From the NCBI RefSeq assembly GCF_049116555.1, contig NZ_JAGDYT010000006.1:546693-610692 (forward strand): a stretch of DNA of 64,000 bases. Reading direction: 5' to 3'. Position numbers and translations under genes: made by a program. Shown here piece after piece: positions 1 to 8,966 of this stretch; the stretch's first letter is position 1, and every line of letters starts with the position of its first letter. Under the pieces are notes generated by a model. That model was not told where the DNA came from, did no database searches, and was given only the letters and a program-made list of their open reading frames with translations. Source of the stretch: Maricaulis maris_C. GTDB taxonomy: Bacteria; Pseudomonadota; Alphaproteobacteria; Caulobacterales; Maricaulaceae.

Positions 1-1
1 C

Positions 2-211
2 CGCCTGCCCGACGGTCGGGTCGAGACCGGTTGGTCCGCTTTCCTGGCCATCTGGGAACGGATGCCGGAAGAGAGCCGCGGTCTGCGCTGGCTGGCAAGG
101 CTGACCCGACCCGCTCCGATCCGGATCGTACTGAACCAGATCTATCTCTGGCTCGCGCCGCTTCGGCCGCGCGACCGGTGCCGCGATGGGGTTTGCGAGC
201 GCCCGAACTAG
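2..211 (+). CDS. DCC-family (DUF393) thiol-disulfide oxidoreductase-like protein, C-terminal part
   Basis: The window opens inside this gene; 69 codons remain before a TAG stop. The frame reads RLPDGRVETGWSAFLAIW, then RMPEESRGLRWLARLTR and a YLWLAPLRPRDRC tail. This matches the C-terminal pattern of the DCC/DUF393 family, small proteins named for an N-terminal DxxCxxC motif: a ..LPDGR...G..AF..LW stretch, a RWLARL helix and a Tyr-containing helix with basic residues. The diagnostic N-terminal cysteines lie outside the window, so the assignment rests on this tail alone. Function in the family is poorly defined; a thiol/disulfide role is proposed from the fold. Confidence 0.55.
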   Translation, partial: RLPDGRVETGWSAFLAIWERMPEESRGLRWLARLTRPAPIRIVLNQIYLWLAPLRPRDRCRDGVCERPN

Positions 212-347
212 GCCCATACAAATATGAATGAGCGCCAGACTCGGAACAGAGCTGCCATTCCGTAGGATAATCAGAAAAGCTTCTTAAGTAGGCCATCTGA
301 CGCCATGCAATATCGCATGATGTCTTGATCAAGCCCTGGAGCTTTCC

Positions 348-704
348 ATGACCATCCTTGCAAAAACCCTCATCACCAGCCTCGCTCTGGCCGGGATCGC
401 TGCGATCTGCCTCGGCTCATCCGCTCATGCCCAGCCCACAGCCAGTCCGGCATCGGCGGCCCGAGCCGACATTCCCTTCCAGCGTGAAGACCTGGTCGAC
501 CCTGCGCGGCTTGCCCACCTGCAGGACCAGATCGAGGCGGCCGCCACCCGCGTTTGCCGCGAAGACCTGCAGGGCGACCCGCTGCGATTATTGATGCTGC
601 GCGCCTGCATACGCGACGCGACTCGTCGCGCGATGGAGACGCTGGAACACCACCAGGGCAATGCCCAAACCCTCGCCCGCAGCGAGACGCGAAATCAGCG
701 CTGA
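348..704 (+). CDS. UrcA family secreted protein
   Basis: This 118-residue protein has a signal peptide (hydrophobic residues about 8-24, ending ...SSAHA before Q29). The mature part carries the UrcA-family signature: LVDPARLAHLQDQIEAAATRVC, a second cysteine in LRACIRDATRRAM, and a helical C-terminus. UrcA proteins are short periplasmic proteins of unknown function common in Caulobacterales and Sphingomonadales. The start is preceded by GGAG at a normal distance. A GC-rich inverted repeat follows the stop (about 719-743) but lacks a clear T-run. It appears to be a single-gene unit upstream of the MATE transporter. Confidence 0.75.
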   Translation: MTILAKTLITSLALAGIAAICLGSSAHAQPTASPASAARADIPFQREDLVDPARLAHLQDQIEAAATRVCREDLQGDPLRLLMLRACIRDATRRAMETLEHHQGNAQTLARSETRNQR

Positions 705-782
705 CCCGGATCGCCGGCGGCGCCCCCTCTAGGCGGGGGCGTCGCTATTGCACGGCTTGCCCGGGCGGGCTAGGTGCGGACC

Positions 783-2150
783 ATGTCTATTCCGTCCCTG
801 ACCCGGCTCGACGTCATCAAGCGGGCCTGGCCGCTGGTCTTCGCCAATGCGGCCGTGCCGCTCGCCGGCGTCGCCGATACCTTCGTGCTCGGCCTGTCTG
901 GCGACAAGGCGGATCTGGGCGGCGTCGCCCTGGGCGGCGCGCTCTTCTCGGTCTTCTATTGGAGCTTCTACTTTCTGCGCATGGGCACAACCGGACTGAC
1001 TGCCCAGGCAGACGGCGCGGGCGACCTCGCGGAGACCCAGCGCATATTGCTGCGCGCGCTCGCCATTGCCGGGACCCTCGGCCTCCTCGTCCTCCTGTTG
1101 CGCGACCTCATCGCCCTGGCCGGTTTTGCCATCCTGCAGGGTGAGGCCCGTGTTGAAGACAAGGGCGCCGACTATCTGCTCGCCCGTGCCTGGGGCACAC
1201 CGGCCGCGCTTGCCTGCTTTGCCCTGTCAGGCTGGCTTATTGGCCTGGGGCGCAATGCCTCGACCCTGGCGATCTACGTCGCCTTCAGCGTCATCAATAT
1301 CGCTCTCGACCTCTGGTTCGTGCTGGGTCTCGGCTACGGACCGGGCGGCGTCGGCGCCGCGACAGCAATCGCCGAATGGGTCGCCCTCGTGATCGGCCTG
1401 GGCTTCATGGCCTTCGTCCTGAGAGGCCAGTCCGGCTGGGCTCAAGGCGTTCTGGACCGGGTCAAACTGCTCGACCCTGCGGCCATTCGCGAGCTCTTCC
1501 AGGTCAATGTGAACCTGATGATCCGGACCTGGTCACTGGTCATCGGCTTTACCTGGTTTGCCAATGCCGGCGCGCGGCAGGGAACGGCGGCACTGGCCGG
1601 CAATCACGTGCTCTTGCAGGTGATCTCGGTCTGGGCTTTCGTGCTCGATGCCTTCGCTTTTGTTGCCGAGACCGAGGCCGGCCGCGCTTACGGGCGGCGA
1701 TCCGTGCGCGATCTGCGGCGCTCGGTCCAGCTGACCGGCGAACCGATGCTGATCGCTGGCGGGATTTTCGCGATTGCGACATGGCTGTTCGGCGAAGCCG
1801 CGCTGACGGCCCTGATCGAGGACCCCGAGGCACGCGCTGCGGCGATCACCTATTTGCCCTGGTGCGCTGTCGTGCCCTTCCTGGGAGCACCGGCCTGGCT
1901 GATGGACGGCATCTTCATCGGTACGACCAGCGGCAAGATATTGCGCAATGCCGGCATCGCGGCAGTTGTGGTCTATCTGATCGCGGATGCCATGCTGGCA
2001 CCCGCATTCGGCAATCACGGTGTCTGGGCAGCGTTCCTGGTCTTCTACCTGGCCCGCGCCGGCGCTCTCATGAGCGCCTATCCGGCCCTGGAGCGCCGAC
2101 TTCACTCGGCGCCGACAGCCTCGGAAATCGACACGAAACCGTCGGCCTGA
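783..2150 (+). CDS. MATE family efflux transporter (DinF-like)
   Basis: A 455-residue integral membrane protein with about 12 hydrophobic segments. It has the MATE pattern of two homologous bundles: an N-terminal IKRAWPLVFANAAVPLAGVADT helix containing the conserved Pro and Asp region, and a second half beginning near LFQVNVNLMIRTWSL. MATE proteins export cationic or organic compounds by H+ or Na+ antiport across the inner membrane. I chose the ATG with AGGTG seven bases upstream; a GTG three codons earlier is possible. Its 3' end overlaps the convergent pyrD gene by 49 bp, so the two transcripts are antisense at their ends. Confidence 0.85.
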   Translation: MSIPSLTRLDVIKRAWPLVFANAAVPLAGVADTFVLGLSGDKADLGGVALGGALFSVFYWSFYFLRMGTTGLTAQADGAGDLAETQRILLRALAIAGTLGLLVLLLRDLIALAGFAILQGEARVEDKGADYLLARAWGTPAALACFALSGWLIGLGRNASTLAIYVAFSVINIALDLWFVLGLGYGPGGVGAATAIAEWVALVIGLGFMAFVLRGQSGWAQGVLDRVKLLDPAAIRELFQVNVNLMIRTWSLVIGFTWFANAGARQGTAALAGNHVLLQVISVWAFVLDAFAFVAETEAGRAYGRRSVRDLRRSVQLTGEPMLIAGGIFAIATWLFGEAALTALIEDPEARAAAITYLPWCAVVPFLGAPAWLMDGIFIGTTSGKILRNAGIAAVVVYLIADAMLAPAFGNHGVWAAFLVFYLARAGALMSAYPALERRLHSAPTASEIDTKPSA

Positions 2151-3133
2151 AGCCGCTCAACCAGCCCGATCTTGATGCGCTGGATCAGGCCAGGCCCCTC
2201 ATAGATCAGACCCGTATAAAGCTGGATCGCATTGGCCCCCGCGCGGATCTTGGCGTAGGCGGTCTCGGCGCAGGACACGCCGCCAACCCCGATAATGGCC
2301 ATGTCCGGTCCGGCGGCCTTGCGGAAAACCCGCACCAGCTCGGTCGAACGCGCAAAGACCGGGGGGCCCGACAGGCCGCCCCCCTCCCCCATCTTGTCGC
2401 TGATCAGGCTTTCCGGTCGCGTGATCGTGGTGTTGGCGATAATGATGCCGTCCAGTCCGTGACGCCGGATGGCCTCAACCATGACCTCCGCCTCGCTGTC
2501 CGCGATATCCGGCGCGATCTTGAGGAAGACAGGCGCCTTCGCCCCGACAGCGGCAACGGCCGCGAGCAAGTCGTCGAGAGCACCCGATGATTGCAGGGTG
2601 CGCAGGCCTGGCGTGTTGGGCGAGGAGATATTGACGGTGAAGAATTGCGCGAAATCCTGCAGCTCACGCAGACAGGCGACATAATCCGCGACCCGGTCCT
2701 CACTATCCAGATTGGCACCCAGATTGACACCGACCACGCCCTTGCGGCCGGAACGGCGGGCGAGTCGCGCCTTGAACAGGTCGAGCCCCTGATTGGGAAA
2801 GCCCATGCGATTGATCACCGCGCGATCTTCCTCGAGCCGGAAAATGCGCGGCTTGGGCTTGCCATCCTGTGCGCGTGGCGTCACCGCACCGCATTCGACA
2901 AATCCGAAACCGGCAGCCAGGAGGGCGTCAGGGGTTTCAGCATTCTTGTCGAAGCCGGCAGCGAGCCCGACCGGATTGGGCAGGTCGAGACCGGCCAGTC
3001 GGGTGTGCAGGATGTCCGGATCGCGGCTGAACTGGCGCGGCCCCAGGCCAAGCTTGAGCCCCTGGATGCCCAGTCGATGCGCGGTTTCCGGGTCGAAACC
3101 ATGCAGAAGGCGCGTGGCCAGATCATGGATCAT
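2102..3133 (-). CDS. pyrD: Dihydroorotate dehydrogenase (quinone), class 2
   Basis: PyrD oxidises dihydroorotate to orotate in de novo pyrimidine synthesis and passes electrons to quinone at the inner membrane. Family signatures are clear: an N-terminal amphipathic helix (MIHDLATRLLHGFDPETAH) for membrane docking, NPVGLAAGFDKN, INRMGFPNQG, VNISSPNTPG, FLKIAPD and the FMN-binding IGVGGV and GANAIQLYTGL stretches. The length of 343 residues is typical. The start ATG overlaps the stop of the upstream DUF952 gene (ATGA), implying translational coupling. An ATG 11 codons further upstream would add a tail inside the DUF952 gene and is less likely. Confidence 0.97.
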   Translation of the reverse strand: MIHDLATRLLHGFDPETAHRLGIQGLKLGLGPRQFSRDPDILHTRLAGLDLPNPVGLAAGFDKNAETPDALLAAGFGFVECGAVTPRAQDGKPKPRIFRLEEDRAVINRMGFPNQGLDLFKARLARRSGRKGVVGVNLGANLDSEDRVADYVACLRELQDFAQFFTVNISSPNTPGLRTLQSSGALDDLLAAVAAVGAKAPVFLKIAPDIADSEAEVMVEAIRRHGLDGIIIANTTITRPESLISDKMGEGGGLSGPPVFARSTELVRVFRKAAGPDMAIIGVGGVSCAETAYAKIRAGANAIQLYTGLIYEGPGLIQRIKIGLVERLQADGFVSISEAVGAE

Positions 3134-3489
3134 GAGCGGCTCTCCAGCTCGGAAGGCAGGATCCAATCCCCCTCCTCATTGCGGCGGACATGGCGCAGAC
3201 CGCGCACGGCGCTGGCCGGGATCTCGCCATAGACATGCGGAAACAGCGCTCCGCCACGTGACTTTTCCCACTTCACCGTCTCGCCGAGGGCGGTGAGGTC
3301 GATCTCCACCAGCAGCAGACGCTCATGGTCATTATAGTGCTTGATCAACGTGCCTTCGACCTGGTCGGCCGCGGACAGATGGATAAAGCCATCGGCGACA
3401 TCATGCGGGTCACCGGTGAAGCGGCCGTCGGCCATCACCTGTGACCAGCGATCCGGCGTGGCGAGGCGGAATGCGGTTTTCGTGGTCAT
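3130..3489 (-). CDS. DUF952 domain-containing protein
   Basis: A 119-residue soluble protein matching the DUF952 family, small proteins with an ADP-ribosyltransferase-like fold. Visible family features are TPDRWSQVMADGRFTGDPHDVADGFIHLSAADQ, then a FPHVYGEIP segment near residue 82 that in relatives reads FPHLYGPL. The molecular role is unknown. It is the first gene of a two-gene unit with pyrD, overlapping it by four bases, an arrangement seen in several alphaproteobacteria. Divergent from the S24-like regulator, with about 80 bp between them. Confidence 0.85.
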   Translation of the reverse strand: MTTKTAFRLATPDRWSQVMADGRFTGDPHDVADGFIHLSAADQVEGTLIKHYNDHERLLLVEIDLTALGETVKWEKSRGGALFPHVYGEIPASAVRGLRHVRRNEEGDWILPSELESRS

Positions 3490-3569
3490 GGTGAGGGCCT
3501 AGCGCTCGGCGCGGATTCGGGCAAGCGCGACTCGCGTATGGGACAATTTTCCTATAGCCTTCTGGCCTC

Positions 3570-4196
3570 ATGCTGACCCATGACGATATCTGGCGCGGGA
3601 TTGATCGCCTGGCCCGGCATGCCCAGACAAGCCCGTCCGGACTCGCCCGACGGGCCGGTCTGGACTCGACCACATTCAACCCGTCCAAACGCGTCTCAGC
3701 CGACGGCAAGAAACCACGCTGGCCGTCGACCGAGAGCATTGCCAAGGCACTCGCCGCAGCCCATCTGGATTTCGATGATTTCGCCGGTCTGATATCCGGA
3801 AAACCCACTGTTGGCGCACTGCCCTCTCGTGGCCTCGCCGATGGTGACGCCGGGTCTCCCTTTGATGCGGCCGGCCTGCCGGCAGGACCCGACTGGGACG
3901 CCATTCCATTTCCCGGACTGACACCAGACGAGGCCTTTGCCCTGACCGTCGAGGATGACCGCATGCTGCCGGTTTACCGGCGCGGCGATCGCCTGGTTGT
4001 TTCGAACAGCGCCCCGACGCGTGTCGGTGACCGGGTTGTGGTGCAACGCCGCGACGGGACCCGCTCGGCCTGGACCTTGTCGGAGAAGCTGGTCCAGTCC
4101 GTGCGCCTGACTCCCCTTGATCCAATGGCGGCCAGCCTCACCCTGCCGCTGTCGCAGATCGCCTGGTTGTCTCGAATTGTCTGGGTCAGTCAGTAG
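3570..4196 (+). CDS. XRE/S24-type transcriptional regulator lacking the peptidase serine
   Basis: A 208-residue protein with an N-terminal helix-turn-helix (about residues 8-60, containing SGLARRAGLDSTTFNPSKR) and a C-terminal LexA/CI-like S24 domain from about residue 115 (PDEAFALTVEDDRMLPVYRRGDRLVVS). In self-cleaving S24 proteins the equivalent motif is (G/E)xSMxP with a nucleophilic serine. Here the position reads DDRMLP, so the serine is replaced by arginine, and no clear catalytic lysine follows. It probably acts as a non-cleavable repressor whose C-terminal domain mediates dimerisation. Targets are not evident. Convergent with the TPR gene, stops six bases apart. Confidence 0.8.
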   Translation: MLTHDDIWRGIDRLARHAQTSPSGLARRAGLDSTTFNPSKRVSADGKKPRWPSTESIAKALAAAHLDFDDFAGLISGKPTVGALPSRGLADGDAGSPFDAAGLPAGPDWDAIPFPGLTPDEAFALTVEDDRMLPVYRRGDRLVVSNSAPTRVGDRVVVQRRDGTRSAWTLSEKLVQSVRLTPLDPMAASLTLPLSQIAWLSRIVWVSQ

Positions 4197-4202
4197 ACAG
4201 TT

Positions 4203-4970
4203 TCAGCGTTCAAGCCGGGCATCCGCCCAGGCCGCCGCCACACGGCGGTCATCGAGCCGCGGTGCAAACTCATCCAGCTCGCCCAGGATAGCAGCGTCGA
4301 AAGCATCCCGGGCCGGCAATTGCCGCGCACTGTCCACCAACTCCCGAATGCGACCCGAATAGGCCGGCTCGTCGAGTGCCGCGAGCCCCAGGGCGAGGAA
4401 ATAGCGCGGCGCCGGGCTGTCCGGGTCAAGCGCTATCGCCTGGGAATAATAGCCCATGCCGGCCTCGACCGAGGCATCGAGCGCCCGCAGACCCCGGGTC
4501 CCGCCACGCCGGGCGACTTCCAGATGCCACGCCCCCAACATGCCCAATGCCCAGGCATTGTCCGGCTGGCTCGAGACCACTTCTTCCAGGAGGTTGCGTC
4601 CCCGCTGGGGCAAGCGTGTCAGATAGGCCCGCCACCCGCTCATATATCGGCCTCGAAAACCAAGCGCGCTGGCCAGGCGCAGCCGGGCCTCGACATGGTC
4701 TTCATCTAGGCGCAAGGCATATTCCGCCAGATCGATCGCTCGCTCGGCCAGCGCTTCGCGACCCGCACCGACATCCTCGACCATCAATCTTGCCACCAGC
4801 GCCCCGGCCGCGAAGGCATAGCCGTCCGCTGTCTCCAGCTGCTGAGCCTCATAGGCGGCCAATTCCCAGGCGCCCTGCTCATAAGCCGCTTCCGCATCCG
4901 CCTGGTCGGCGTGCGCTGCGGTCGTGGCAATCGGGACGAGCAATAGAGAGGCGAGAAGAAAGCGGATCAT
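4203..4970 (-). CDS. Periplasmic TPR-like repeat protein
   Basis: A 255-residue secreted protein. It has a signal peptide of about 21 residues (MIRFLLASLLLVPIATTAAHA) followed by helical repeats: AEAAYEQGAWELAAYEAQQL, AIDLAEYALRLDEDHVEARLRLASALG, and YYSQAIALDPDSPAPRYFLALGLAAL, with the A-L-Y-A spacing of tetratricopeptide repeats. The central part (SGWRAYLTRLPQRGRNLLEE...ALGMLGAWHLEVARRG) resembles secreted TPR proteins of unknown role in Caulobacterales. No enzymatic motif is visible. Probably a periplasmic scaffold; partner unknown. Divergent from the P450 gene. Confidence 0.7.
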   Translation of the reverse strand: MIRFLLASLLLVPIATTAAHADQADAEAAYEQGAWELAAYEAQQLETADGYAFAAGALVARLMVEDVGAGREALAERAIDLAEYALRLDEDHVEARLRLASALGFRGRYMSGWRAYLTRLPQRGRNLLEEVVSSQPDNAWALGMLGAWHLEVARRGGTRGLRALDASVEAGMGYYSQAIALDPDSPAPRYFLALGLAALDEPAYSGRIRELVDSARQLPARDAFDAAILGELDEFAPRLDDRRVAAAWADARLER

Positions 4971-5067
4971 GCCATCACGTTAGTGCAGGTCAGGCGCGAG
5001 GAAAACTGGTAAGCGCGACCATTCGCGCTCTGGCCCCGAAACCGGATCGGGCTAGGGTAGGCAGTCT

Positions 5068-6453
5068 ATGGAAGACCTTGCCCCCACTGCCTTCACCCCA
5101 CCCAAGCCGCCCTACGCCACCTACAGCGGCGTCGGCAAGCTCGAACTGTCTGATTACTGGACCTATTTCCGGGCGATGCAGCGAAACCCGCTGGAGATAT
5201 GGGGCGAGCATCATTTTTCTATCCGTCTCGCCCCGTTCAGCTTTCTGGGTCGTTCCAGCCTGATCGTCAGCGACCCTGCGGCGATCCATCACTGTTTCGT
5301 CTCCAATGCCGGCAATTACGTCATGAACCCTCTGCGCCAGGCGGTATTGCGCCCCTTTCTGCGCGACGGCCTGCTGACGGCGGAGGGCGATGTCTGGAAA
5401 ACGGCCCGCAAGGCGGTTTCCCCGGTCTTCACACCGCGCAAGGTCAATGGGTTCGCGCCCCAGATCCGGGCAGTATGTGACATCACCATGGACGGGCTCG
5501 CCGCGCGAGACGGCGACACGATCAGCGTCTCCGACCTGATGGTCGAGCTGACACTGGACGTGCTGATGGAGACGCTCTTCTCCGGCGATGAGGCCCTGGA
5601 CAAGGCCCGCTTCACGCGTGGCATCTGTGAATTGCTGGAAATCTCCGGCCTGCCGCACCCGTTCGACCTGATGCACCTGCCCGGCTGGCTGCCGCGGATC
5701 GGTCAGGGCCGGTCGCGCATGGTGATCAAGGATTTGCGCAATCAGGTCGGAGCCGTCGCGGCGGCCCGCCGCATGGCCCCCTCACCAGACCAAAGCGGAC
5801 GCAGCGCCGACTTCCTCGACCTGCTCCTGGGCGCCGGTCTCGACGACACAGCCGTCATCGACAATCTTCTGACTTTCCTCGCCGCGGGCCATGAAACCAC
5901 GGCGCGCTCCCTGGCCTGGACGCTCTATCTGCTGTCGCGCGACCCGGCCTCTCTGGCGCGGCTGGAGGCGGAAGTCGACGCGGCCCCGCTCGACACTACC
6001 GAACCGGCGGACTGGTCACGCCACCTGCCCTTCACCGAAGCCGTTTTGAAAGAAAGCCTGCGCCTCTATCCGTCGGCCCCCATGCTGGCAAGGACCTCGA
6101 AGGAGTGGGATCTGGTTACCGGCCTGCCGGTTCCTGCCGGGACCGACGTCCTGGTCTCGACCTGGCTCCTACATCGCCAGCGCGACATCTGGAATCAGCC
6201 TGACGCCTTTGTTCCGGACCGCTTCCTGGGTGAGGCTGCGAGCACCATCCCGCGGGACGCCTACCTTCCATTCGGGCTTGGACCGCGCGTGTGTATCGGT
6301 GCGCGCTTTGCGATGATGGAGATGGTGATCGTCATGGCCAGTCTGGCCCGGCGCCTGCGCCTGGACTTCGCCGGCGAACGCGACCCCGTCCCGGTCATGC
6401 GCATCACGCTGCAACCGGATACCGACATGCCGATGACGATCCGTCGACGCTAG
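5068..6453 (+). CDS. Cytochrome P450
   Basis: A 461-residue soluble bacterial P450. All hallmark motifs are present: the I-helix oxygen-binding stretch FLAAGHETTARS, the K-helix ExxR (KESLRLYPSAP), and the haem-binding loop FGLGPRVCIGARF with C409 as the axial ligand. The N-terminus has no signal peptide or membrane anchor. The order TxxPxP...NPLEIWGEHHFSIRLAP resembles P450s acting on fatty acids or terpenoids, but the substrate cannot be read from sequence. No ferredoxin or reductase gene lies nearby, so redox partners must be encoded elsewhere. The stop overlaps the stop of the convergent TonB-receptor gene by four bases. Confidence 0.93.
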   Translation: MEDLAPTAFTPPKPPYATYSGVGKLELSDYWTYFRAMQRNPLEIWGEHHFSIRLAPFSFLGRSSLIVSDPAAIHHCFVSNAGNYVMNPLRQAVLRPFLRDGLLTAEGDVWKTARKAVSPVFTPRKVNGFAPQIRAVCDITMDGLAARDGDTISVSDLMVELTLDVLMETLFSGDEALDKARFTRGICELLEISGLPHPFDLMHLPGWLPRIGQGRSRMVIKDLRNQVGAVAAARRMAPSPDQSGRSADFLDLLLGAGLDDTAVIDNLLTFLAAGHETTARSLAWTLYLLSRDPASLARLEAEVDAAPLDTTEPADWSRHLPFTEAVLKESLRLYPSAPMLARTSKEWDLVTGLPVPAGTDVLVSTWLLHRQRDIWNQPDAFVPDRFLGEAASTIPRDAYLPFGLGPRVCIGARFAMMEMVIVMASLARRLRLDFAGERDPVPVMRITLQPDTDMPMTIRRR

Positions 6454-8612
6454 CGCTGGAAACGCAGCCGGACATTGAAGGACGGTACATTGTCAGAGCT
6501 GCGCGAAAGCTGGTCGCGGAACACACCCTGTGGCGTGTCGACCCGGCTGGTCCCCGATCGGTCCCGTCCCGACCGCAATGACAGGCGGATGAAGGTCGAC
6601 GGCCGCGCCTCCCATTCCGACCACAGATTGACATAGACGCCCTCGGAGCGCTCCAGCGTGTTCACCAGCACCGGACCGACACCGGGCCGCCGCACGCCAT
6701 CAAAGACATAGATCACATCCGTGCGGGCTTCCTGCCAGCGCGTGGCGAGACCGGTGCGCCATAGTGGCGAATGCCGCCACTCGCCATCCAGATTCACATT
6801 CAGACCGTTATCTTCCTTGCGGATTTCCGTGAGCCAGAAATGCATTGCGGGCGCACGGTCTTCGAGCCGGGCCGAGAGGACATAGCGGCCATCAGCCCAC
6901 TCCTTGCGCAGGCCGATCCGGTAGTAATAATCGCGGTGCCCTGACGTCGTCCGGGAAAAGCCCTGCAGCTGGTCGACGCGATCCGACCAACGATGTGTCG
7001 CTTGCCCATCAAGGCTCAGCCCCACAAATCCGAAGCGGTCCAGCTCGAGTTCGAAGTCAGCCGTGAGGCGGGTCACGGTTTCGGCGCTGATATTGGCGGG
7101 CCTCACTTCACCATCGGTGTCCAATATGCTCGAGACAGGATTGTCCGACCGCACTGTCTCGCCCTCGATCCGGACAAGGTCGCGCTCACCGAAGCGTCGC
7201 TCGAGTGTGATCTGGTGAACCCAATCGCGCGGCGGTTCCAGCGTGGAGGCGCCCGCAGTGCTGAGCGCATTGTCGAGATCCGTTGACGCCAGGAAGAGAC
7301 CAAGGTCGAGCTGACCGACACGTCGCTCCGTGCTCAGCCGCAAGGTCCAGTCGTCGGGCAATGCCCAATTGAGATCGGCACGCGGGGCCAAATCGGTCAG
7401 GCTGAGAGAGGCACCGCCCTCATTCGAACTGTCGAGCGAGAATTGCTCGACGCGGCCACCGACGGTCGCAGACACACGTGAATTGGGGGTCCAGGTCGCG
7501 GAAGCGAGAATGGCAGAACGGGTTTCCTCGACCTCGGCATCATCACCGTCGACGCTCTGCACCACCCCGTCGATGGAGGCAGAAGACGAGCCTTCGAGCG
7601 TGTTGCTGGCCCAGGTCAGACCGGTTTCGACGGCCAGCGTGTCCATCGGCCGCCACCGCATGTCGGCCCGCGCCGCGGTCTCGCCGGTCTCGCGACTGGA
7701 CGCGGATTCGCTGACAGTCCCGCCAGAGATCAGGCTGTCCCTGGACGTCGCCTCGCCCTGACGCTGGGTTACCAGTCCGATCAGGTCGATACGGTCGGTG
7801 AAAGCATGCCGCCAACGCGCGGAGCCGAAGCGCTCGAGCGTCTCGTCGCGTCCGTCCTCGATGGCCCCGACTTCCGCGGCTGAGGCCGGGGTCGGACGGC
7901 TGAAGTCATCATTGCGCTCACTGGACAGCGTCAGCTCGAGATCATTGTTCGCATTCACCGCCAGCCGGGCGAGTGCCTGCCAGTCGCGGCGGGTCCGGCC
8001 TTCCAGTTCATCGACCGAGGCCCGCGCAAAGGGCGAATCCGCTGTGGAACTACGGATTGCGGCATAGTCCGTGAGGGTCTCGTCATAGAGGTCGATCCGG
8101 GCTTCCAGCTCCAGAGGCCCACTCGACCAGCCCGTGGTCAGCTCACCCTGATATTCTTCGCCGCCATCTTCACGCGGTTCGATCTCGATGCGACCATCAA
8201 TCCGGGCCGCACTGGTCGAGCGGGTGACAATGTTGAGCAGCAGCGGGTAGCCCTGCATGTCGACATCCCGGGCGCCGGGCTCGATCAGCTCGAGGCGGAT
8301 GACGTCTTCAACGCGGATCGCCCGAATGCGCCCCTCCAGCGAGCCGCTGCCGCGCGGCGGACGGCGGCCATTGATCAGCGCATTGCCCTGGGCGCCTGAC
8401 AAGCCGCGAACATCGTCACCGCCATCGAGGCCAAAGCCCGGCAATTGGCGGACAAGATCCAGGGCTGTCCGTGGCAGGAATTCTGCAAAAGTGGCCGGTG
8501 TATAGACCTCGACGCCGGGCTCGGCGTCACTCGCCTGAGCCTCGACCGAGACCAGGCTTGCGAGCCAAAGCCCTGTAGCCACAGCCAGAATTTGCGCAAC
8601 CTTGGTGGTCAA
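6450..8612 (-). CDS. TonB-dependent receptor-like outer membrane protein
   Basis: A 720-residue outer membrane protein with a signal peptide (to about SVEAQA, residue 27). A plug-like domain follows (residues ~40-150: PRTALDLVRQLPGFGLDGGDDVRGLSGAQGN with ALINGRRP, then VEDVIRLELIEPGARDVDMQGYP), then a long region of alternating amphipathic strands typical of a barrel, ending in NVRLRFQR. This plug type belongs to a TonB-receptor subgroup common in Caulobacterales; I see no clear N-terminal TonB box. The only in-frame start before the signal peptide is TTG, preceded by AGGGGC. Ligand unknown; neighbouring genes do not indicate a substrate. Confidence 0.8.
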   Translation of the reverse strand: MTTKVAQILAVATGLWLASLVSVEAQASDAEPGVEVYTPATFAEFLPRTALDLVRQLPGFGLDGGDDVRGLSGAQGNALINGRRPPRGSGSLEGRIRAIRVEDVIRLELIEPGARDVDMQGYPLLLNIVTRSTSAARIDGRIEIEPREDGGEEYQGELTTGWSSGPLELEARIDLYDETLTDYAAIRSSTADSPFARASVDELEGRTRRDWQALARLAVNANNDLELTLSSERNDDFSRPTPASAAEVGAIEDGRDETLERFGSARWRHAFTDRIDLIGLVTQRQGEATSRDSLISGGTVSESASSRETGETAARADMRWRPMDTLAVETGLTWASNTLEGSSSASIDGVVQSVDGDDAEVEETRSAILASATWTPNSRVSATVGGRVEQFSLDSSNEGGASLSLTDLAPRADLNWALPDDWTLRLSTERRVGQLDLGLFLASTDLDNALSTAGASTLEPPRDWVHQITLERRFGERDLVRIEGETVRSDNPVSSILDTDGEVRPANISAETVTRLTADFELELDRFGFVGLSLDGQATHRWSDRVDQLQGFSRTTSGHRDYYYRIGLRKEWADGRYVLSARLEDRAPAMHFWLTEIRKEDNGLNVNLDGEWRHSPLWRTGLATRWQEARTDVIYVFDGVRRPGVGPVLVNTLERSEGVYVNLWSEWEARPSTFIRLSLRSGRDRSGTSRVDTPQGVFRDQLSRSSDNVPSFNVRLRFQR

Positions 8613-8745
8613 TTCATGCCCCTGCCAAACCGTTCGGCGCCAAGATCAGCGCATTTGGTTAGGGAATTGCGATGAATGGACCAAAAATCCAGTGTGAATT
8701 GCAATCTTTTGCAGCGTCTTATTGCCTGCCAAAACCAGGTGCACG

Positions 8746-8964
8746 CTAGGCATCAGGATACTGGAACACCGCGTCGAGACCGACCCTGAACACCCGAGCG
8801 ATCTTGAAGGCGACTTCCAGCGAGGGTGAGTATTTGCCCTGTTCGATGGCGATGATGGTCTGCCGGGTCACGCCGATCTGCCGGGCCAGCTCGGCCTGGG
8901 TCATCTCGCCAGCATGAAAGCGCAGAGTGCGGATCTCGTTCGTGATGGGGGTGGATTTGGCCAT
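8746..8964 (-). CDS. Small XRE-family regulator of membrane-protein cassette 1
   Basis: A 72-residue stand-alone helix-turn-helix protein: MTQAELARQIGVTRQTIIAIEQGKYSPS gives the complete XRE recognition unit, followed by LEVAFKIARVFRVGLDAVFQYPDA, the dimerisation tail of the YgzD-like class. It is the last gene of a three-gene unit, two bases after the stop of the membrane gene upstream. I chose ATG with GGGAG nine bases upstream over a TTG two codons earlier. By position and family it probably represses its own operon through the paired 20-bp palindromes upstream of the first gene. Confidence 0.85.
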   Translation of the reverse strand: MAKSTPITNEIRTLRFHAGEMTQAELARQIGVTRQTIIAIEQGKYSPSLEVAFKIARVFRVGLDAVFQYPDA

Positions 8965-8966
8965 GA

